This document shows positions 61,294-64,000 of a stretch of DNA of 64,000 nucleotides, one piece after another; within the stretch, counting starts at the first letter, position 1; each line of letters starts with the position of its first letter. Source of the DNA: Bog-159 sp049520215 (lineage in GTDB: Bacteria; Acidobacteriota; Terriglobia; Bryobacterales; Bryobacteraceae); the NCBI GenBank assembly GCA_049520215.1, contig JBEKPZ010000001.1, positions 12,206 to 76,205 on the forward strand, written 5' to 3'. The notes beneath the pieces were generated by a model that was not told where the DNA came from, did no database searches, and saw nothing but the letters and a program-made list of their open reading frames with translations. A program made the translations under genes and the position numbers.

Positions 61294-61863
61294 ATGCTAA
61301 GTAAAGCCGATAACAGCGCAACATTCGCGGTCGTCGCCGCCCTGGTCCTGTTCTTCATTGGCGGCATCCTCACCACGGTGGTTCCCCCGCTGGTGGACAA
61401 AAGCTGGGCGCGCCCCTTCGAGAACAACGATCCCGCCAAAGGCCCCACCGGAAAGCTGCTGCCCTTAAACGAACAACAACTGCACGGCCGCGCCATCTAT
61501 GTGCGCGAAGGCTGCTGGTATTGCCATACGCAGCAGACCCGCACACTGCTGGCAGACACCAAGCGCAGCGGGTGGAAAGGCGTGGATTCGCCCATTTCCA
61601 CCCCCGACGAATTCGTTTACGACACCCCGCACATGTTCGGCACCAAGCGCACCGGCCCGGACCTGTCGCGCGTGGGCGGCAAGTACGACACGCAATGGCA
61701 TCGCACGCACTTGCGCAATCCGCGCGACCTGGTGCCCGGCTCCGTGATGCCGCCGTTCCCCTGGATTGTGAACGACGATACCGAGTTCAAGTCGCTGGTG
61801 GCGTATCTGCAAACGCTGGGACGCGCCAAGAACTGGCGGCCCGACAACGATTACGAGAGGTGA
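61294..61863 (+). CDS. ccoO: cbb3-type cytochrome c oxidase subunit II (monohaem)
   Basis: A 189-residue protein with one N-terminal helix (FAVVAALVLFFIGGILTTVVPPLV) and a single haem c site, EGCWYCHTQQTRTL, typical of CcoO. RTGPDLSRVGGKYDTQWHRTHLRNPRDLVPGSVMPPFPW holds the distal methionine. It docks to CcoN and feeds electrons to it. Nine bases separate it from ccoN. Confidence 0.95.
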   Translation: MLSKADNSATFAVVAALVLFFIGGILTTVVPPLVDKSWARPFENNDPAKGPTGKLLPLNEQQLHGRAIYVREGCWYCHTQQTRTLLADTKRSGWKGVDSPISTPDEFVYDTPHMFGTKRTGPDLSRVGGKYDTQWHRTHLRNPRDLVPGSVMPPFPWIVNDDTEFKSLVAYLQTLGRAKNWRPDNDYER

Positions 61864-61868
61864 AACCA

Positions 61869-62042
61869 ATGCACGACTACGTCTACCCGAGCATCTTCTT
61901 TTCGTATTTCCTATTCTTCATCCTGCTGGGCGGCGCCTTGTTTTTCTGCGTGCGCTCGATCAAGGACGGCTATTGGGGACGCGATAGTGAAGAAGTTAAA
62001 TACCGCATGTTGAACGACGACGACCAGGAGCAAAACCAATGA
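61869..62042 (+). CDS. Small membrane subunit of the oxidase (CcoQ-position)
   Basis: A 57-residue protein: one helix (YPSIFFSYFLFFILLGGALFFCV) and a charged tail RSIKDGYWGRDSEEVKYRMLNDDD. Size and place after ccoO are those of CcoQ, but the tail also resembles CcoS-like maturation peptides; homology is not certain. Five bases after ccoO, and its stop overlaps the next start (ATGA). Confidence 0.65.
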   Translation: MHDYVYPSIFFSYFLFFILLGGALFFCVRSIKDGYWGRDSEEVKYRMLNDDDQEQNQ

Positions 62043-62353
62043 CACCGGCCAAGAGCGGAAACGAACCGGCCAAAGAGGCCATCCACGGATACGCCGACGG
62101 CTGGATCACCGAGCGAACCGGCACCGAAGTACCCACCTTCCTGAAATTCGCCTTCATCGCGATCGCCGGCGGCTGTCTCGCCTATTTTTTCATTTATATG
62201 TATGGCGAAGTGAATCATCCGGACCGGGGCGTGCTGGTGAAGGCGCTGAACGCCGCGACGGAAGCCTCCGCCACGCTGATGTATATCATCGCCGCGATGA
62301 TCATCGCGTTTGGCGTGATCGTAGTGGCCTTCTCGTTCCGGAGATCCAAATGA
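62039..62353 (+). CDS. Two-helix membrane protein, haem-less CcoP-like anchor
   Basis: A 104-residue protein. HGYADGWITERTGTEVPTFLKFAFIAIAGGCLAYFFIYMYGEV resembles the N-terminal anchor of CcoP, and a second helix follows (LMYIIAAMIIAFGVIVVAFSF). There is no CxxCH, so it cannot act as the usual dihaem subunit III. The missing haems could be supplied by the heptaheme protein upstream. Last gene of the oxidase operon; a REPIN follows. Confidence 0.65.
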   Translation: MTPAKSGNEPAKEAIHGYADGWITERTGTEVPTFLKFAFIAIAGGCLAYFFIYMYGEVNHPDRGVLVKALNAATEASATLMYIIAAMIIAFGVIVVAFSFRRSK

Positions 62354-62364
62354 GCTGTATCAGA

Positions 62365-62449
62365 GTGGGGCAGGCCTTTGGCCTGCAGCCGCCTTTTAGG
62401 CGGCCAGAGCCGGCTGAAAGCCGGCTGCGGGCAAGATTGCCCGCCCCAC
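62365..62449. repeat. REPIN downstream of the oxidase operon
   Basis: GTGGGG-CAGGCC-TTT-GGCCTG, then GCCGCC-TTTTA-GGCGGC, CAGA, GCCGGC-TGAAA-GCCGGC and GGGCAA-GA-TTGCCC ending GCCCCAC. The right half equals that of 47553-47638; the outer hairpin of the left half differs but still pairs. Confidence 0.88.
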
Positions 62450-62471
62450 GGTGCGTGTGGAATCGACTAAC

Positions 62472-64000
62472 ATGACCGACACCTTGTTCCAGGTGCAAGT
62501 CCCCGATGCATCCGAGTATTGGATGCAGATGGTGAAATGCCGCCATGCCTGCCCGGTACACACCGACGCGTGCGGTTACGTGACGGCCATCGCCGAAGGG
62601 CGCTACGAAACCGCTTACCGCATCGCCCGCGCCACCAACCCATTCGCCTCCATATGCGGGCGGGTGTGCGGTGCGCCGTGCGAGGCCAACTGCCGCCGCG
62701 GCTCGCTGGACGCGCCCGTCGCCATACGCGCGTTGAAGCGCTTCGTGACCGACACCTACGGCCCCGAAACGGCCGACTACACCCTGTACCGCGAAGCCTG
62801 CAACCGCGCCATGCTGCCGCCCCATCCGGGCGATTATGAACGCATCGCGGTGGTCGGCGCGGGTGTCTCCGGACTGACCGTGGCGCACGATCTGGCGCAG
62901 ACCGGCTACAACGTGACCGTCTTCGAATCCGATGCCGAACCGGGCGGCATGCTCACCGCGGGGGTGCCGGTGTTCCGGCTGCCGCGCGAACTGGTGCGCC
63001 ACGAGATCGATGCCATCCTTTCGCTCGGCGTCGAGCTGAAATGCAACATGCGCCTGGGCCGCGACTTTACGCTTTCCGATCTGCGTCACGTCGGCTACAA
63101 GGCGATCTTCATCGGCATCGGCCTGCCCAAGGGCCGCAAACTGCCGCTGCCCGGCGCGGACAGCCCCAACGTGCTCGACGGCATGGATTTTCTGCGCGCC
63201 TTCAACGCCGCCCAACCGCTCTCCCTCGGCCGCCGCATCGTGGTGATCGGCGGCGGCAACGTAGCGTACGATGTGGCGCGCTCGGCGGTACGCCCCGGCG
63301 AGTCGCAAACCCGCGGCGAAGCCGTAGCCGAAATGGAGCGCGGCGAGCAGGTGGCCTACGATGTGGCGCGCTCGGCGTTGCGCATCTCTGGCGACAAGGA
63401 AGTGCACGTGGTCTGCCTGGAAAGCCGCGAGGAGATGCCCGCCGACGAGATGGAAATCGTCGAAGGCTCCGAAGAAGGCATCCGCTTGCACAACCGGCGC
63501 GGTCCCAAGGCCATCGTCACGGAAGACGGCCAACTCGCGCTGCGCACGGTGAAGTGTACCGCGGTGTTCGATTCGACCGGCCGCTTCAATCCTTCGTTCG
63601 ACGAATCGCTGATCGAGGACATCCCGGCCGACAGCATTATCTTCGCCATCGGCCAGACCTCCGATCTTTCCTTCCTGCGCCCGGAAGACGCGATTGAGAC
63701 CGAGCGCGGCCTGATTAAGGTCGATCGCGAAACCTACCAGACCAGCGCGCCGGATGTTTTCGCTTGCGGCGATATCGCGCACGGCCCGCGCCTGTTTATC
63801 GACGCCATCGCCTCGGCGCAAATCGCGGCGCGTTCCATGCACGATTATTTGCGCGGCACGCGCACCGAAGTGGCCGTGCGCCGCGCGTGGGCGCCAGCCG
63901 CCTATACCATGGCCGAAGGCTGGAACGCGATCGAGCGCCAGAATCCACCGGTGCTCGAAAGCGAACGCCGCGCGGCCTCGCTCGAGACCATCGAAGAGCC
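62472..64000 (+). CDS. GltD-like NAD(P)H/FAD oxidoreductase with Fe-S motifs, C-terminus beyond window
   Basis: At least 509 residues. The N-terminal Fe-S domain has CRHACPVHTDACGYV and ICGRVCGAPCEANCRRG, as in the glutamate synthase small subunit. The FAD-binding fold is IAVVGAGVSGLTVAHDLAQTGYNVTVFE, then GGMLTAGVPVFRLP. The NAD(P)-binding motif is IVVIGGGNVAYDVARSAVR, and the FAD C-motif SAPDVFACGDIAHGP. After the NAD(P) motif a copy of AYDVARSA appears again about 35 residues later, suggesting an internal duplication. It follows the oxidase operon and may feed electrons to quinone or ferredoxin partners further on. The start at 62472 has no strong ribosome site. Confidence 0.85.
   Translation, partial: MTDTLFQVQVPDASEYWMQMVKCRHACPVHTDACGYVTAIAEGRYETAYRIARATNPFASICGRVCGAPCEANCRRGSLDAPVAIRALKRFVTDTYGPETADYTLYREACNRAMLPPHPGDYERIAVVGAGVSGLTVAHDLAQTGYNVTVFESDAEPGGMLTAGVPVFRLPRELVRHEIDAILSLGVELKCNMRLGRDFTLSDLRHVGYKAIFIGIGLPKGRKLPLPGADSPNVLDGMDFLRAFNAAQPLSLGRRIVVIGGGNVAYDVARSAVRPGESQTRGEAVAEMERGEQVAYDVARSALRISGDKEVHVVCLESREEMPADEMEIVEGSEEGIRLHNRRGPKAIVTEDGQLALRTVKCTAVFDSTGRFNPSFDESLIEDIPADSIIFAIGQTSDLSFLRPEDAIETERGLIKVDRETYQTSAPDVFACGDIAHGPRLFIDAIASAQIAARSMHDYLRGTRTEVAVRRAWAPAAYTMAEGWNAIERQNPPVLESERRAASLETIEE

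Overview
The window looks like chromosome of an Acidobacteriota member, most likely of the Bryobacterales / Candidatus Solibacter type. This rests on gene content rather than on a marker gene: a VWFA-related secreted protein, an Oar-type TonB-dependent receptor with a carboxypeptidase-regulatory domain, a GloVer-repeat/TIGR03437 protein, an eroded ADOP-type permease, a Ser/Thr kinase fused to PD40 repeats, high G+C, and very many palindromic intergenic repeats. No rRNA or tRNA gene was seen.

Layout. 1-14.5 kb holds housekeeping and accessory genes (RDD protein, 3-methyladenine glycosylase, RmlD-like reductase, a frameshifted metallopeptidase, HutH, TonB receptor, phytoene-desaturase-like oxidoreductase, GlgB). 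14.5-20.8 kb is a decay and mobile zone: an ORF-less group II intron, a broken sigma/anti-sigma pair, a higBA module with a near-consensus promoter, an ADOP permease remnant, an AAA ATPase + DUF4276 pair and a broken methyltransferase. 20.9-28.1 kb carries a B12-radical SAM enzyme coupled to a 63-residue peptide, a kinase/PD40 protein and an NRPS-like A-T protein whose carrier serine is missing. 28.4-30.6 kb has a collagen-like secreted protein and a methyltransferase remnant.

31.1-43.1 kb is a single-strand cluster for extracytoplasmic electron transfer: a 16-heme cytochrome, an NHL protein, a tetraheme cytochrome, a PpiC-type foldase, a predicted outer-membrane beta-barrel, a second NHL protein, a 12-heme cytochrome and a membrane/TPR protein. 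The make-up recalls porin-cytochrome conduits and the tetraheme (OmcE-type) nanowire clusters of Geobacter. It is the most interesting functional system here.

43.2-51.7 kb is a minus-strand type II secretion operon (sigma, anti-sigma, unknown, gspE, F, G, H, I, J, K) interrupted between gspE and gspF by a REP-associated tyrosine transposase (RAYT) flanked by its own REP palindromes. REP/REPIN elements with the foot GTGGGG are scattered over the window, and several form coding sequence: pseudopilin leaders, C-terminal tails and stop codons.

51.8-54.6 kb contains more remnants (relBE-like, GloVer, MNT). 54.6-64 kb holds an outer-membrane protein, an Rrf2 regulator with a candidate operator, and a respiratory operon: CcoS-like, Rieske, cytochrome b, a heptaheme cytochrome in place of c1, CcoN, CcoO and two small membrane subunits, followed by a GltD-like FAD/Fe-S oxidoreductase that runs off the end. 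This combines a bc-type complex and a cbb3-type oxidase in one unit.
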